A DNA stretch of 64,000 nt from NCBI GenBank assembly GCA_019843655.1, contig JACDQD010000009.1, positions 2,917,204 through 2,981,203 of the forward strand, given 5' to 3'. Below, one piece after another: positions 36,316 through 49,675 of the stretch. The notes beneath the pieces were generated by a model. That model did no database searches and was not told the origin of the DNA. It saw only the letters and a list, made by a program, of their open reading frames with translations. Positions within the stretch are counted from its first letter, which is position 1. Every line of letters begins with the position of its first letter. This DNA comes from Lethocerus indicus (Eukaryota > Arthropoda > Insecta > Hemiptera > Belostomatidae). A program made the position numbers and the translations under genes.

Positions 36316-37012
36316 TTCGGTAAGATGGCGGACGTGTAAAACGCGTGTAGGGCATAAATTGTGGCCGATTCTAATTTAGAGCTAGTGTACCACGTGCGGT
36401 CTTAGCAGCCCCGCATTAATAACACAACTCCTTTGGCCCGCCGACCAGGTATTAATCTCGAAACGACTACCAATTCAGATGCGATATCACCGATCTCAAC
36501 CTCATAAACCGCATTATTGTCCATAACTTAGTAAACTAGGGCCCGTTGCAATACTGCCCCTCGTACTCGGGGCGCGCTCATACTGCGCTCTAATGGGGCA
36601 CTAGAAGGGATTAATCATTTAGAATTCTAGACTTGTATTGGCACAAATACAGATTTCACTGGCGATTCAGTTCAATATATCTACACTGACGTTGTGTAGA
36701 CTATCAAACCAAATATCAAATCAATGTTTCTTTTTTGCCTTTGCCAGATTTCACCCTAAAATGTTGAAATCCCGATAGAATTTCGAGTTCGTCCGTAATG
36801 TGGACCTCTTATTTTATCATTGTTCCAAACAAGACCCGAAATACGGCTAATAGAAATATACTTACAGGTGAACGACTTTCGATTGCCTGGAACCTCATTA
36901 TCATCCGGTTGCGAACTGGATTTTTTTTCAATTTCCGACGCGATCTCAATTCGAATTTGTCCAGTTGTATAAATTTAATCTGTACGCTTACAATTCAATT
37001 GGCCGCGACGAG
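36316..37012. other. Spacer between fold-back copies, no gene seen
   Basis: No recognisable protein. A CpG-rich part lies at 36540-36600. A GTAAGT-like motif on the minus strand near 36866 has no matching branch and pyrimidine signals. Confidence 0.55.
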
Positions 37013-37022
37013 AAAGATTTAA

Positions 37023-37343
37023 CGTAGGTTCGTGGTGTTTCTGTCTCCTCTCGCTGGTTTGGTCTTTTGCTAGACCGGTTTCGCCATCTTCAGTAGCGGT
37101 GTTAGTCACTGTTGGAACTTTGGATGTTTTTTGGTCATCCTCCTGCACTGTTACTTTCACTTGTACTGTGGTGGTTGTCCAAAAAACATCCAAAGTGCCA
37201 ACAGTGACTAACACCGCTACTGAAGATGGCGAGCGGCCGAGACCGGTCTAGTAAAAGACCAAACCAGCGAGAGGAGACAGAAACACCACGAACCTACGGT
37301 ATTCCAACCCCTCGCAGACCACAAAACAGGTGTATTAAACTAT
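37023..37343 (+). repeat. Fold-back element, copy 4 in map order, with 10-bp direct repeats
   Basis: The most complete copy. The left arm starts CGTAGGTTCGTGGTGTTTCT and the right arm ends with the inverse AGAAACACCACGAACCTACG (37279-37298). The arms are nearly identical except for a ~10-nt deletion in the left arm. A one-sided tail follows (GTATTCCAACCCCTCGCAGA ... AGGTGTATTAAACTAT). A perfect 10-bp direct repeat AAAGATTTAA flanks the element (37013-37022 and 37344-37353). The arms contain the conserved core GTAGCGGTGTTAGTCACT. A transcript through it would form a hairpin of about 115 bp. Confidence 0.87.
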
Positions 37344-37353
37344 AAAGATTTAA

Positions 37354-40300
37354 TGATACCTTTGTCGATCCGAATTTAATAATGACTATTGAAAAGGGGA
37401 TAGGTCAACCGTCGTGTTCATTAGCCGGTTGGAGTCTTCTCTGGTGCAGTTGGAGCTATCTGGAGGATCAGCGGACACGCGGTCAGTGCAAATTAACTGA
37501 CGCTAATTAAACCTCACGACCTGACAAACAGCCGGCACCACGGGCTTCGCAAATGCAATTTTCCTTTATAAAACGGACGGCGATGCACCATTGTAAAATA
37601 TCGTGAAATCAGCAATAGACAACAGATAGGGATTTGAACCGCCGACAGTGGGATAGAATTTATGATTAATTCGATTGGTTCTGATTGTCTGAATCTTCGA
37701 ATCAGTTCAACTGAACAGAAAAATTCCGTGTTACATGGTTAAGCACTTCACTACATTTGTGGCGGGACGCTACTGACGATGAAGCAGAAGATAAGAAGTC
37801 AGACAATACAGAAGAATTGTATTAAAACTTATTAATCATAGTTGACACTATTTCCTTAGTTAGTACTATTCAATTCATAGGAATGTACATCAACATCCAA
37901 CTAGGTTTTAAACAAAAGCTAAAATGATTTTTTTTTAATCAATACACCGTCGAGGTAAACGACATAAAATTTAACGAATTCAATCTAAAAGAACACTCTG
38001 AAAAATATCTCAATTGGATAATTTGATTTAACTTCAATGTCAATGCATTTGATTAAATTCGCTGCTAGAGATCAGGATTGATGTAACCTGTGATATTCGG
38101 TGTCCTACATGAGACCACTTTGAGCTTATCGACGTCGTCACTGCGTGTCGCGGTATCCGACGTTCATATCGGTGTACGGACAAGGGAGAAAGCTAGATAG
38201 AAATTTTTATTACAGCAGTTAATTACACCATTTCGGAAGGTGTGAACTCAGACTTGTACGGGGCAGGGTTCATAATCGAACAATGGGGGAGTTGAAGGGC
38301 GGCCTCATCAGTGAACCTTTAACCTCAGGCCCTCCGGTGGGACGCTTCGACAATGGGCCCGCCCCCACTTATCTGCTAATTAATACGGTCCCATTGTCGC
38401 CGAGGATCCAGAAGGAAAAAAAAACGGGGGGGAAGACCCCAAGCGACGTGGGGGGGTCACAGCCGACATCTTCGCTTCGATCAACGGGCCCCGGTGAGCC
38501 CGTTCTTTATTTTCTTTGTCCCTGTTCCACACTCAAAAGGAAACCTTGAACGACCCGAAACAGCGCCCGGGAAGGAAAGCGAACGAAACTCCAAGGACCC
38601 ATAAAAATTAATTAATTAAATAATGAAATTCTACAAACTGGCCAAACATAATCGTATGACAATACAACGACGTATAGAACAAAGTGCTAACAAATTGCAT
38701 TTCATTTTCACACTTACTGTTCAATTGTGCAAAATCAATAAATGTTTTCCTTTAAAAATATAGTCCCAAAATTTCATTTTTATATTAATCAATTAAAGAT
38801 AAAGAATTATCGCTAATTGTTATCCATGAATGACGTTGTTAGAAAAATGTGATCAAAATTAAAAAGTTGTTAATTCTTAAGTGCTGGGCAAACATTTCGC
38901 CGTGTTTATCACTCAAACCGGGAGCCTTTTTTATGTGCCTACTCGACACTGTAGTTAGCAACGTTTACTGAGAGTGTTTACTTCATAGTCTCACTGATAA
39001 TTTCAATATCTGGTTGTTTTAAAAACGAAATACGAAGGTAAGTAGGCCAGAAACGCGTAACTGGCGTTGCAATGATTAAATTTTATTAACTGGCGTTCTT
39101 TAAAAAAATAAAATACAGAGTGCTTTTCATTTCTGGACACCGAAAGGCATTATCCAGGTGAGAAAACAATTACACTGCAATAACATGGCAATGAGTTGTT
39201 TAGACCTAGTTCAAGGTGTTCGTGAATATTGGACTCTAATTATCTGTTTGTTTGTTTTAACCAAATTATACCAAAATTTTGTTAGACCAAAATATAAGTT
39301 TGATCGGAAAAAGTGTCCTTAAAAACCCGATGCCGAAACCTTAAAAACACAGACATCCACTTAAAAGACAGTAAGTCGTCCATTATAGAGAAGTTGTGAG
39401 GAAATTCTCCTGTAATTGCCGCGAAACACGAAATAAATAAACACTTTATATATAAACTTTTTTAATAAATGCTAAGCTTCGTAACTCGCATTGAGGTTAA
39501 GTAGCGGCCTAATTTGCTTTGTATTGCCGCAGAGGCGGAATTAAACTGAGGTAAGCCGATTTCGAATCAGAAACGAGGTACTGCCAATTTAAATTATCTC
39601 CGGTCGAAGGTCTGAAATTAGGCCACTTTTGCGAACACAAGTTGCTACAATTCACCGAAAGGCGTGCGAAAATATGGGAGGCCTGTTTCACGAATATCGG
39701 CCTACGACGAATTCCCAGTGAACTACCTTTTTCAACGTGTTCACAGTACCCGGTGCGGTCGCATTTACTAGAGCTCCTCTAAAAATGTTTACTCTTCGTT
39801 GACTGTACGACATGCCGTCCACAGGATGGAAGTTTCGATAAGCCTCAGAGCGGAAAATTCAGGATAGAGAGTGTGAAAAATGCGGGGAATCTTTACTCGA
39901 GTCGACTCAAAAACGAGGATTTTCTTATTCAAACCATTCCGTTCGCCATCATTGTTGTGTGTAATTGTTCTGTATTAAGGGTGAAATATAAGATGGCGTA
40001 TTTTTCCCCAGGGGAAAAGGAGTAATTGAAGGGCTAAAAAAACGATTTAATTCCGCGCAATTATGCCTAGAAATGCAATATAATAATAAGGAATAGTAAA
40101 GGACGAAACTAGCGAATGGAGATCGTTACGAACTATGGTACTGTTTCACGATTCTTTATAAAACTATTTCCACAAATTATTCCAATCAATGGGATATTCG
40201 ACGGTAGAGCATATATGAGACGGACAACGATTTGGCAACAGTGATAATTTTCAATGTCCCCGACAATTCTTACACGTGCTTTATATATCTTGGCAGAATG

Positions 40301-42958
40301 TCAGAGGGTTGAAACACACGTCTCACACAGTGAGTTATGAAATTGAGTATCCCATTATGAAATTGAACATCCAACGCCCCCGCTTGATAATACGCCCCCG
40401 GAATTCAATTTAAATTCATCGCCAAATCGGATTCGGAGACGGCCGACAAATGGACCGGTAAGCTTTTTATCTCAGAGAATTACCGACGTGTTTATTTGGA
40501 AATATAAATAGGTGGGCCTCTCTACGTTTCGGGGGCGTGAAATGTTGGGCTCAAGACGACAGCTTCTTGAAATGCCGCCCCCTGAATAATGTATCGCATT
40601 TGCATGAATATCTAATCCGCTTTGCCCCACCGCGACGACGCTCTCCCAGTTCTTTATTTCCATTTCTCTTTTACTCCCGGGCTGAACGGACGTCAAATCG
40701 ACGCTATATTGCAATATGAAATAATCTAGAGCGCAGAGTATGAAAACCCTTCGGAGGAATAGGGCCGTAGTTTTTGATGTTTCAAACTGTTTCTTAGAAA
40801 TGTTACTGCGAAGACCGATCATTTACAGCCATTTTACTGCGGCCCACTAAGGTTACGCCCTCTGAAACCGCTTTAAGGGCCCCCACTGGATCGGGTCCAA
40901 TGCTATACGGCCATTCGGTATCGAAAGCCGTTGCCAATTCGGCAACAAGCGTACGCGCCTAACTAATTTACTGATGGAACGCCATTGGAGATAGAGAGAA
41001 TCTGATACGGGTACAGCATCGGGACCGAATTGGGAGTATAACAGATTATAGATAGTAACACATCTCCACAGTTCGTACTAGAATAAGCCGCTTCAGTGTT
41101 CACTTTGAACAGTAGCGCGAAGGGTGAACTGCTGTTAATCAAGCATCATCATGTTGGTACTATCTATTACCCTTGTTGCCCCACAATATATCAAACCGGT
41201 ATCTAAGAATCCAGAAAAAATTTAATAAAATCAATAATTTTGTTATATTTGCTGATATGGATTTACAAATATGCTGGAGAAATATGCCGAATAAAATACG
41301 TAGTTCATTATGATTTTATTGAAGTCACAACAGGAATTTGTTATATTTCCAGAACTAATTTTATTGTTGCTGTTTCAATTTTTTAATTAAGACAATTCCT
41401 TTTATTTAAATCACGACGACTTGTGAAACAAAACTTTCAGCCGGTTAAAAAATGAGCTTGGCCACAACTTCGAGTGAAGGCAACCAGAGTTAATCAAATA
41501 ATCTCTCAAATTGCCTGCACGCTCCGAACCGGTCCTGTATCTGAACCTGGAGGTATCTCATTGAGTAGATCGATAAATAACCGAGTACCCATTCATCATA
41601 ATCCCGGTGCGACTGATGATCAGAGATATCGTACCGGTTAAACGGAGGCCAGTTTACTTTCAGCGTAGGAATCAATTAAAAGAAATAAAAACCCGCGTAA
41701 TTTTTGCCTGAATTTAATTTACAACAAAAAACTCCGCTGACCCAATTTTCCTAAAGACTTGAAGTAGGCTGGTCGGCTAATTGAAAACTGTGATTTCGTA
41801 TACCTTATTTGTAGTTGACTCATAGTCGGTTACGATTCCCAATTAAAATTATTAAAAACGCAACAATCGAGCAACACTGATCAGCCTCCAATTAGTGATT
41901 AATATTCTACATATGTCCGGGAATTTTAAATTCCTTTAAAATGTATAGATCTCGGGTACGTTTCGCGGAAAATATCCTATTGATAATCTATATTTTCAGT
42001 TCCCCGGGAAATACAACGCAGAGCGTCAGTTAGCATCGTAAAATTGGGACCACTTAGCATCGTCCTTTCACCGGCTGCAAACCGATGAGGTAACCGGACC
42101 AACGTGTTCAGGTGGGAGAGTGCCCGGAGGCCATGGTCAAAGCGGGTACAAGGCCACAGCCGACAATAACAACAACAACAACAATCAGACCAGAATTCCT
42201 CCGGCATAATACTCCGGCTAATAACGCGCAGAAAATAATTTAAGTTTTTCCTCCGGGGTCCGAGAAAATCAGCTACTGAGGCAACCGGCACCTCCTAATG
42301 ATACTGTAATGGCCAAAAGGCCAAATTGACGAGAAAATTTCACATTGCTGCTGTTATAAATATTCTCAAGGAAGAAATACCTTGAAAGGTCGCGACATTC
42401 GCTCCCCGTCTCCCATAGTGCCACTGCACTGTTATTTCCTGAGACCAATTCAGCGAATGGATGCTGAAGAAAATCAGATTATTAGCTCCAACCCAGTGTT
42501 ACATCTAGTTCTTCCTAATCATAGTATTTCCAGTACGAACAGTTTCTAGTATGTAAGCGAAGCCTTAATAATTTGAACAAAACTAGAGAAAATACAATGC
42601 GATCGCATCGGGTTACATAATACAGATAGTGAACTTCAATAAAGTTTCTGTGCCAGTAGTACATATATGTTAATTCGCGTGAGAAATGTTTATTGCGGGA
42701 ATATACATTTCAGATATTTCTTCCCCATCGAGTAATACGATCGGAAAACTAATTCTAAATCGGAATTCTCTCTGTATTTCCAACACGGAAGGAAAATAAA
42801 GAAAGCTGTAGAATACTACGTTTTGTATTCTCCGTTCATGCATTTCCATTCTACGTGACATTTTTCTTACCTTAAGGAATTAAATAAATTCGCTGTTTGT
42901 TTTGACCCAGTTGTACCTAAAAAGAACGAACAGTTTTGTTTTCCTTTCACAATTGTCA
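37354..42958. other. Long non-coding stretch, no gene seen
   Basis: AT-rich, with CpG/GC-rich islets at about 38280-38580 and 40540-40960. No frame above 116 codons and no domain. A short (AAC)n run lies at 42163-42184. No element ends were recognised. Confidence 0.6.
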
Positions 42959-43000
42959 AACCAAAGTAACTGATCCGATTTCTGTACTGTTACTTTGGTT
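42959..43000. other. Inverted repeat, 12-bp perfect arms
   Basis: AACCAAAGTAAC (42959-42970) and its exact complement GTTACTTTGGTT (42989-43000) are separated by 18 bases. The stem is short for a microRNA precursor. It could be a small cruciform or a relic of element ends. Function unknown. Confidence 0.45.
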
Positions 43001-46000
43001 TTCCTATTAGATCTACACAAATTTAAAAACATTAACCGTCGAATTATCTACGATACTGCTTTATACAAGTTGAAACGAATTTATTTATTTGTTAGGCAAA
43101 TAGGAATATATACTTTTACTGTTTATTCAACTCTCAGATCGTAGTACGGGTAATTAGAATGCCGAAAAATATATAACTTGTCCCATTGTATGTTATATTT
43201 CCGATTAACTCCAATAAACATATTAATTGAAGGCTGAAAATTTTTGTGTGAATTGAAACTTGTAGGATATTTAAGGCCGGACCAAGAAATCGAACTCTAG
43301 GTCCCAGGTGTCAATCATAAAATTCGTTCGTCGTTCAATTTACAAATATTTTTTCCCCCAAAAAACACTCAAAAAATTAACATACTAGAATAAACACTTG
43401 TTATCCAAAAATAGAATAAATAATTATTCGTGTATTCTGACATGAAGCTTGGGCTTGTAAGCTTAAATTCTGAGCACTGTATAAGGCCACATTTGGAACT
43501 CCCGATTTAGATTTCGACATTTCCACTCGCTAAGTCTAGAAGGTTTAATTTTGTAACATCAATTCCAGTCTAGAATTGAACCTTATAATCCGGGATTGTT
43601 CGATCGCAAAATTGGCTCTCCCTACTAATCGCGGCTCCTAAAATGACGGCCACAGTCGGAGTGGAGTGCGGACGTAAATACTTATTAAATAGGGGTCGGT
43701 GGGCCCCCTACTGCCTGGCGTTGAACAACGTGACACGCAACAAGTCAAAGTGCCCCCGAAAAAATTACGGAGCGGAGAAAAGGCCAGAAAACAAAAACGG
43801 GGCTTCGTGATCCACGACACGTCCGGCGACCAGCAGCACGCGCCTCAGAAAAACGACTATCGAAAATTGGATATTGGACGATTAATCATCATTTGGAACC
43901 GCGCTCATTTAATAGACCCAAAGCGGGTTTAAAAGCCCCGAAGGGGGCAGCGGCTGTTAATTTACAAAGTGCATTCTTATCTTCTGTCGTTCTTAATTAT
44001 ACAGATGGAAGCCGTAAAACATAATTATTGCCACCGCGTATGGATCTCAATATTTAATGTGCGTTTTACCTCGCGGTTTTGCAATATCATCAATAGTGTA
44101 TTTTATGCATCGAGTCCGCCGCGACTAAACCTGTTATCATTCTACTTTCTCTTCAAAGAATTCTACTCTAATTTAATACGGACACTTAGCAATTAGTGTT
44201 GAAACCGGGAGCAATTGGCTTTTTCGCGATAAAGAGTTGTTCAGGAACAAGCTACAAATTAATTCTAGTCCAATGGTATTCGAACGACTTGCAAATTAAA
44301 ATGCTAATCATTCTGGATCCATATTTAGCTTTGTGCCGGGTCGGTTTTGGCTAGGCACAATATTCGGTAGGATGCCCTCGGTTGGCGGAATTGCTACTGA
44401 GGACGGCGAGAAGTGCGTACGAAGCTGAATAACGCCAAATCGGAAACCAAACTGGGCCTTCCTTAAGAACTACCTTAAATTGATTCTACTGACATTTCAC
44501 ATTCACTTCTCGACGTAATTAATACATCGGAACTAGTCACAATGCTACATTTACATCACAGACCTTATTCCTTTCTCTGGTTTTGTTTTCTTCGATAAAG
44601 AAAACGAAAGTTCGTTCCCGAAGAAGGACCGGAGGAGGCACTCCACAACTAGAACTGCTCCGGCGTGGACGGAGTTGTTCAGAAAAACTTTGAACAAAAG
44701 ATAAAAACACGGGAACTTTATTGAAGAGAGAATAATTAGGGTCGGGGCCTTGAGTGGGGGAGGGGGAGCTGGTGAACCGAGCGGCCAGTAAATCAAAGCA
44801 GGAAGTTGGCGGACTTATCTTCAGGTCCGAGACTAAGCCCAGGGCCCGCCCCGAAACAGAACCTCGCTCCCAACTCTATCAGGCGTCCAGAATTTATTCA
44901 AACCAAGCACCGGACTTTATTTCGAAGCTCGGATTAAAAGAACTGTAATGAGCCCGGAGTGTAAGTATTCGAAGTGAAGGAATTGGGCGACGGTCGGTCC
45001 CATAGATTATTAAGTCGAGAGTCTTATTTACGAACTAAATTCTAAAGCTTAAATAGATTCGTTCGAAACTTTGCAAACTTTCGCAATAAAATCGCAAAAG
45101 GGGAAGGAAGTTATATAGTTGTAAATATTAAAAGCCTTTGCCAAATTTTGATTATCAATTTAATAATAAAATCAGTTATATAGAAAGTAATGCCAAATAT
45201 AGTTCAGCCGGGGTCGGGTTTGTCACCAGTAAATTACAACTAGGGAAACAGTAGTTTCGCTTATTCTTGAAACTAATTGGCAAATAAATATTGCAGTAGA
45301 GTTACGCTGTTTTCCTTAAGCGCTCGTTTCGGAGCAATTGAATTTACAAGTTGAACTGTAAATAAGAAAATACCCGTAGGCGATCGTTTACAGTGGACTC
45401 GAGAGGAGAGCTGTTGATTAGCAGCGTTCAGTAGAAAGAAAAACAGAAAGAAACATAGACGTTTAACTGCGAATTTTAATTTCAAACGGGCCAATTCCCG
45501 AAGCGAAATTAAACAACGAATGAGTGCGATAAAATCGACGCAATAATAAAAGCATTCATAGCTGAAAATGGGGACATTTTCAGCCAGGACGCTATTTCGT
45601 GGGGATTTTCGTTGGGTGAAATTTTCCCCTAATTCGACGTCGTCCAATCGTCGCCCAATTTTCAAGTCTGACAAATTGAAGGTGCTCGACAATGCTTTTG
45701 TAGGGAAATGGGAAAATTACCCTCCTCCCCCCTCCCAACCAACGGGCCATTTGCCAAGAACAGTTTTTCCGACTCAGTAGGCAGATTAATACCGTATTAT
45801 TTTTGGACCGATGAATACTCCTCAAGTGATGCTTCAAGTACATTGTAAAACACTTTAGACTGTAGAAGTTTAAATGATGGTTTACTCGTTATAAAAGAAA
45901 GAAATTACGGTGAAAAGAAATACGAGGAGGGAAGTTTTATTCCAACCGCTAAAATGGCCGCGTAATCAACTAAGCCCAATAGAACGAGTTCTATCGACGT

Positions 46001-49000
46001 AATTAGCATCAAAACAAATACTTTTCGCTAATCAAGCAATAGATAGTTCTAATTGCAGTCTATAATTATCGCCACTAGAATTTCATGCACCGAGATTATT
46101 TTTGATAATTAACGCTCGCGGATCGGTCGAAATATCTGTACCTTCATATACACACAACCACACAAGAGAGCAATAATGACATCCACACCGTAGCAATTAC
46201 ACTCACAAGTCTCATAATTTGGTGAAATTAACTACCATTATAGTGCGTCACTGTACTGCGTAAACAGACGATGTAAATGTACCATCACTGATTTAAGGAT
46301 GTGCTAGTTTATTAGGCCAAACCGAACGTATTGCCCTAAACAGTTTTGCCCAAAGCAATTTTCCAGGAACGAACTACTACTTATTGAGTACGGAGTTAAT
46401 CACTGTCGTAGAGGGGTCGGATCCGAAGTTCGCCTCTCCGTATTTTCCTCGGACGGGAAAATTTGTTCCGAACGCGAACCGTCTTTCGGTCCCAGGTATT
46501 TCAATTAGTCGATTTTCCCCTTCGGACCGGGTGAATTTCAAAGCCGGGAGTTCGAGCGAGCGGAGCGCCACTTCTAAAGGGGCACTTCACACGCCAGGAA
46601 ATACTTCGGCCAAAATGGGCCGGCGGCATTAAAATAGCTCCGCTTTCTCAGAAAGCAGACTTCTTTTATATATATACAGTAGCCGTCGCCTCTCTCCCTC
46701 TGGGCGGCCCCCCCTCGAGATAGGCAGAATCCGGTAGCGGCCAAAATTTAAAAATAGCAATTTTTTAAATTCGGCACTAACTCCCGTCTGGTCGGCTAAT
46801 TTTCTTCGATGTAAGGAATTGGCGAAAAACACCATGAAAATTCACCACTAATTCACAGCTATTGCTAATTCGAGCTTCAATAGGGGGCCGGGACAACAGA
46901 AAATTACAACTAACTACCTAATTTTTGGAGAAAATACTGATGAGCCCATTTCAGTTTATCAGAGGCCGATTATTGGGCAAAAGGATTAGAATGAAAACTC
47001 GTGTAACTTAGCTTCTATTGTAATATGAAAAGGAGCTAAATCAAGCAGCCCGTGGACATAGACATAGTGAGCACTGCATTAGTGATAAATACGATGATAA
47101 ATCGGATCGAATTATGCTGTAACGAGAGGATCAATTTAATACGATATTAATTAGCCCGCGAAGTCGAGCTTAATAATAATCAAGGTATAAGCTCGTATTA
47201 CACAACTCCACTTCACTACAACACAATATCCCTGTTAATTGCATTACTTTCAAAATTTAATAATCGGCATGATGATTTCCCCAGTTATATTCCTTAATGT
47301 GTCTACTGTTTTAAATAATTATATAAAACCATGCATATAAAATGAGTTTATTACGAAGATTCCATTTTCCAACGACCTTCATGGATCTACAGTTTTCTCA
47401 ACTTTAGATCCAGAGATTATACAGCGAGATAAATGAAGCGTGTTTTATGAAAAAGGAATTACATTGAGAGTATATTGAAATCGACCACCGTTAAGGATAC
47501 ATTTTGTTTAGGAAGTTACCACAGAACGAGAATTTTATAGCGTTCCGGAGTAGTTCCAGGCCAACTCATAGTCAATTCAAACTTTTTCAACAAGCTCGAT
47601 TTGATTAGGAGAGGATCTGAAACAACTCCAGAAAACAGTAAGGAGTTTCGAATTACTGTAGTGGTATTACGATAGAAGGGGTTTATCGGTTTGAAAATAC
47701 CGTTGTATAAACCAATAGGTGTTTATTACTCCAAGAAGATGCTTCACTCGAATAATACCCCGACGACGAACGTCCACAGCTGTGAAGGGAGCCCATTTAT
47801 TTGTGGCCCAGATCTAAACGCGGAGAGTGACTCAGATCATTTTCTGGGAAGAATAACAATTGTCATTACAGAGAGAGAGATAGAGAGAAAGGAGCCATCA
47901 TATGTTATTATAAGAACAAAGAGATGTTAAATATAGGACGGGGGGGGGGTGTCGAAAAAGCTTAAAAGCAATTGCAAAACTTATGGACTGACAGATTATA
48001 AACCAACGTCGGGCGGACGTAAGATGAAACGAAAGTTACTACAGCAGTTAAATTCGGCACAATCTCATATTTAAAGTCAGTGTAACGTTGCTGGGTCAGA
48101 TGCACTTCGTATGATTGGATACCAACAGTGGGAAATGTGGAATGATATTTGCAAATGAAATTTGTTGGGATAGGTTGTGTGTTGAGTGTGGTTTGTATTA
48201 CGTTGTTGACAGTTCGGGAGAAATCCGGTGTACTGGTGGGTAAGCCAGTAATTTACAATCGATACTCTATTCAGGTTAAAAGGATATATTCATTACAGCC
48301 AATGATGTAATTACTACTATATTTTTCTAAGGGAATAATATAGGCTTTCAAGAAGAGTAGTAATTAATTACTAACTTTCTACAGAAGTGGGTAGGTAATA
48401 GATGAACTGTAAGTAATTCAGGAGCAAATAGGCGGCAGAAAATTGCAAGATTGATACGATAGAAAAAAATCAGAAGAACGCATAAAATAAAAAATAAACC
48501 AATGTTAATAAAATAATTGCCATTATATAAAATGCAGTTATGATACGTAATTTACATAGTATCTACATACTAAATAGATTTACATAATGTAAATAAACTA
48601 TTGTGGCAGTAACCGTGCTGACGGGAGACTTAATAAGAATCCGGAACGACGGTGATAAGCCGAAACCACTTTTGGCTTAGGCAAAACGCAAACGGATAAA
48701 ATCTGACGACTTATAATCTAAATATCAGTGTCCGAGCATATTTTTTAGTAGACCGAATTAAGTGTTCGGGCTAAGTTGATTCAATTAAGTTTTTTAATCC
48801 CCGCAGAATCGACCGCACTGTAAAACACACCGATAGAGTCGGAAAATAAAATTGAGTTTGCCGCGACTAGAAGGCATCCTGATGAAATTTAATTTTAACG
48901 AGCGGGCGCATAATGCAGTCGCGTATGCGAGTCCGCTTTATAAAGTGTACGCCCGGGGAGCTCTATCTCTCTATTTAATATGGAACCGGGGGAGAATTCG

Positions 49001-49251
49001 TTACGCCGCCGGAATTTTATTTTCCCTCCGATTTTCTTTGATCTAGGACGGCGACAGAATTTCATTTCAGATGACGGAACAATTTTTCATTGCAACATAA
49101 AGTGGAACATGATTTAGGAAATATTGAAATGAATTACGTTAAATTGTAATGCATTCACGCGAGTTTTTTTGACATATCTCACAAACTACTGACGTATTGC
49201 TAGTGACGACTCGCAAAACTGATAATGGGAATTAATAGATATAATTGATAA
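43001..49251. other. Long non-coding stretch, no gene seen
   Basis: CpG-rich islets lie at about 43640-43940, 44740-44900 and 46400-46620. A GA-rich interrupted run is at 47871-47896 and a G-run at 47940-47949. A word at 44392-44412 (GCTACTGAGGACGGCGAGAA) resembles the fold-back core. The longest frame (139 codons, minus, 45273-45692) shows no domain. Confidence 0.6.
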
Positions 49252-49675
49252 TTAACCAGTTCGCTACCAGGGTCTTCTGGAGAAAACATCCGCCGTAGCC
49301 CAAGATTTTTTTCGCGATTATATGAAATCAATTGGAATAGATTTTATGTGTGTGTATTTGGAACAGTCTAAAAAAGTAAAATAAGTTTTTGTCTCGCAAA
49401 ATGTTTTCCTTTTTAAATTTAACTTGACCGTTAATTTCACTAACCCCGCTAAAACGACCTATTCAACTGTTATAAAGACTCTAAATAATCTAATGCGAGA
49501 GCTGACCGAGTACAGACTTCATACATTTTACACTTTAAGAACTTAACAATTTTGTTCAATACTGAACATGTTCAAACATGCCTTTGTAAATTGTGCAAAA
49601 ATATCTGTCACATATGTGTGACGTTGGGCTGTGGTAAAAAAACACATATGTGACGGTTGGTAGCGAACGAGTTAA
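49252..49675. mobile_element. piggyBac-like MITE with TTAA at both ends
   Basis: TTAA (49252-49255) is followed by CCAGTTCGCTACCAG. The right end TTGGTAGCGAACGAG is followed by TTAA (49672-49675). The ends pair at 12 of 15 positions. TTAA duplications are characteristic of the piggyBac superfamily. Just inside the right end are two copies of the palindrome CACATATGTG (49611-49620 and 49642-49651). The element is about 416 bp between the TTAAs and has no coding capacity. A piggyBac transposase relic in the same window has different ends (CCCTTTGCACTCG type), so it is not the obvious parent. Confidence 0.7.

Noticed and set aside
37615..37660. B-box-like GGTTCAAATCCC on the minus strand
   Set aside because: The rest of a tRNA fold is absent. 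A single 11-base word is expected by chance in 64 kb.
39148..39162. Plus-strand CAG|GTGAGA as an opposite-strand ratchet point
   Set aside because: The bases before it are not pyrimidine-rich and no branch site is evident.
42855..42885. Fourth possible recursive splice site on the minus strand (CCTTAAG then GTAAGA)
   Set aside because: The acceptor ends in AAG rather than CAG and the preceding tract is not pyrimidine-rich, unlike sites A-C.
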